Below are positions 63,324 through 64,000 of a DNA stretch of 64,000 nucleotides, piece by piece. The DNA comes from Pseudomonas fluorescens. Lineage in GTDB: Bacteria; Pseudomonadota; Gammaproteobacteria; Pseudomonadales; Pseudomonadaceae. The stretch covers positions 153,741-217,740 of the forward strand of contig NZ_CABVHY010000010.1 in NCBI RefSeq assembly GCF_902497875.1, in the 5' to 3' direction. Below the pieces are notes generated by a model. The model did no database searches and was not told where the DNA came from. It worked only from the letters and a program-made list of their open reading frames with translations. Made by a program: the position numbers and the translations under genes. How positions within the stretch are numbered: the stretch's first letter is position 1; every line of letters begins with the position of its first letter.

Positions 63324-64000
63324 ATGATTTCCATGCCCAAAGACCTTCCTGACGACCCTGTTTTGCTCAAGCAACTGCTTGAGCAAATGCTGAGTGAGCG
63401 CGAGTCGGATAAGGGCAAGATCGTTCATCTTGAAGAAGAAAACGCACTGTTGCGTCAGCGCCTTTTCGGGCGCAAGTCAGAGCAGACGGCCGATCCCGCG
63501 ACGCCGCAAATGGCCTTGTTCAATGAAGCTGAAAGCGTGGCCGAGTCTGTCGACGAAACGGTTGAAGAAGAGGTTGTAGCTCCGACCAAGCGACGGGGCA
63601 AACGCAAGCCTCTGCCCGCCGATCTTCCGCGTATCGAAGTCATCCATGAACTGCCCGATCACGAGCTGACCTGCGCCTGCGGTTGCCGTAAACACAGCAT
63701 TGGCGAGGAAATCAGCGAGCAGCTCGAAATCGTGCCGATGCAAATCCGCGTGATCAAACATGTGCGCAAGGTCTACGGTTGCCGCGATTGCGAAACCGCA
63801 CCAGTTACAGCGGACAAGCCCGCTCAACTGATTGAAAAAAGCATGGCTAGCCCAAGTGTCCTGGCGATGCTGCTGACGACCAAATACGTCGACGGCCTGC
63901 CCCTGCATCGCTTCGAAAAAGTACTCGGTCGCCACGGCGTCGATATTCCACGACAAACCTTGGCGCGCTGGGTTATCCAGTGCGGCGAACACCTGCAACC
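63324..64000 (+). CDS. tnpC: IS66 transposase TnpC, N-terminal part
   Basis: The frame from ATG at 63324 (MISMPKDLPDDPVLLKQLLE) is open to the window edge, 225 codons. It has the N-terminal leucine-zipper-like region, LRQRLFGRKSEQ, the zinc motif CACGCRKHSIGEEISEQLEI with CRDCE, and KYVDGLPLHRFEKVLGRHGV. This matches IS66 TnpC. The catalytic DDE domain lies beyond the window. Confidence 0.93.
   Translation, partial: MISMPKDLPDDPVLLKQLLEQMLSERESDKGKIVHLEEENALLRQRLFGRKSEQTADPATPQMALFNEAESVAESVDETVEEEVVAPTKRRGKRKPLPADLPRIEVIHELPDHELTCACGCRKHSIGEEISEQLEIVPMQIRVIKHVRKVYGCRDCETAPVTADKPAQLIEKSMASPSVLAMLLTTKYVDGLPLHRFEKVLGRHGVDIPRQTLARWVIQCGEHLQ

Larger units (their letters stand above)
62863..64000 (+). 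mobile_element. Second IS66-family element, cut by the window edge
   Basis: GTAAGCGCTCC at 62863 is the start typical of IS66 left inverted repeats. TnpB and the first part of TnpC follow. There is no tnpA, unlike the element at 49.3-51.7 kb, and the proteins differ clearly, so the two are separate arrivals. The right end is outside the window. Confidence 0.75.

Noticed and set aside
49285..64000. Composite IS66 transposon carrying the STAND locus
   Set aside because: The two IS66 elements have different gene sets and different proteins, so they are unlikely to act together as ends.

Overview
The window reads as chromosome of a denitrifying Pseudomonas, probably of the fluorescens lineage. 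The evidence is the gene order of the common polysaccharide (D-rhamnan) antigen cluster, the nosRZDFYL and norCB clusters, two Pseudomonas-type REP pairs, and high-GC codon use in the core genes. The stretches at about 14-25 kb and 38-64 kb are more AT-rich, full of small or broken genes, and look accessory. I saw no tRNA, rRNA or CRISPR array.

Region 1 (1-11.5 kb) is a surface-polysaccharide locus. A leftward operon (two paralogous glycosyltransferases, a methyltransferase, an acyltransferase cut by the window edge) diverges from a rightward operon that keeps the order rmd-gmd-wbpW-wzm-wzt-wbpX-wbpY-wbpZ. Three of those genes are wrecks. rmd lost its middle, wbpW is a 41-residue in-frame remnant made of its two ends, and wbpZ stops after about nine residues next to a REP pair. 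gmd, the ABC exporter and two glycosyltransferases are intact.

Region 2 (11.5-14.3 kb) is ordinary core: an FMN-binding oxidase-like protein, a glutathione S-transferase and a LysR regulator.

Region 3 (14.3-25 kb) is a graveyard of mobile DNA. It has TGTCGCA repeats and a resolvase remnant with res-like sites, a CZB-type soluble chemoreceptor, an MbcA/ParS-like protein, and sulfatase and metal-sensor fragments. A ferric-reductase-like gene is bounded by about 80-bp inverted repeats resembling IS21 ends. A cluster of duplicated, partly frameshifted small genes follows.

Region 4 (25-38.2 kb) is a denitrification island. It holds the complete nosRZDFYL for nitrous oxide reduction, a small cytochrome c, an orphan SdhB-like iron-sulfur protein, a wrecked norQ, norB, an unusually long two-haem norC and a 36-residue membrane peptide. 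NO made upstream would be reduced by NorCB to N2O and then by NosZ to N2; nir and nar genes are not in the window.

Region 5 (38.4-49.2 kb) carries a Tn7-like transposition module (tnsA, tnsB, tnsC and a divergent tniQ/tnsD). Arrays of 11-bp CTATAATCG repeats flank it in direct orientation. Between tnsA and tniQ lie DnaA-box-like sites, four TTGTACCAC repeats and a palindrome. A sirtuin and a frameshifted HAD gene follow.

Region 6 (49.2-64 kb) has a complete IS66-family element, a small tyrosine recombinase with a hairpin over its ribosome binding site, a 1541-residue STAND-like NTPase, an HExxH peptidase, a small SMP-like gene with a 408-residue partner, and the start of a second, different IS66 element. 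The STAND gene and its neighbours are the best candidate for an undescribed defence locus.
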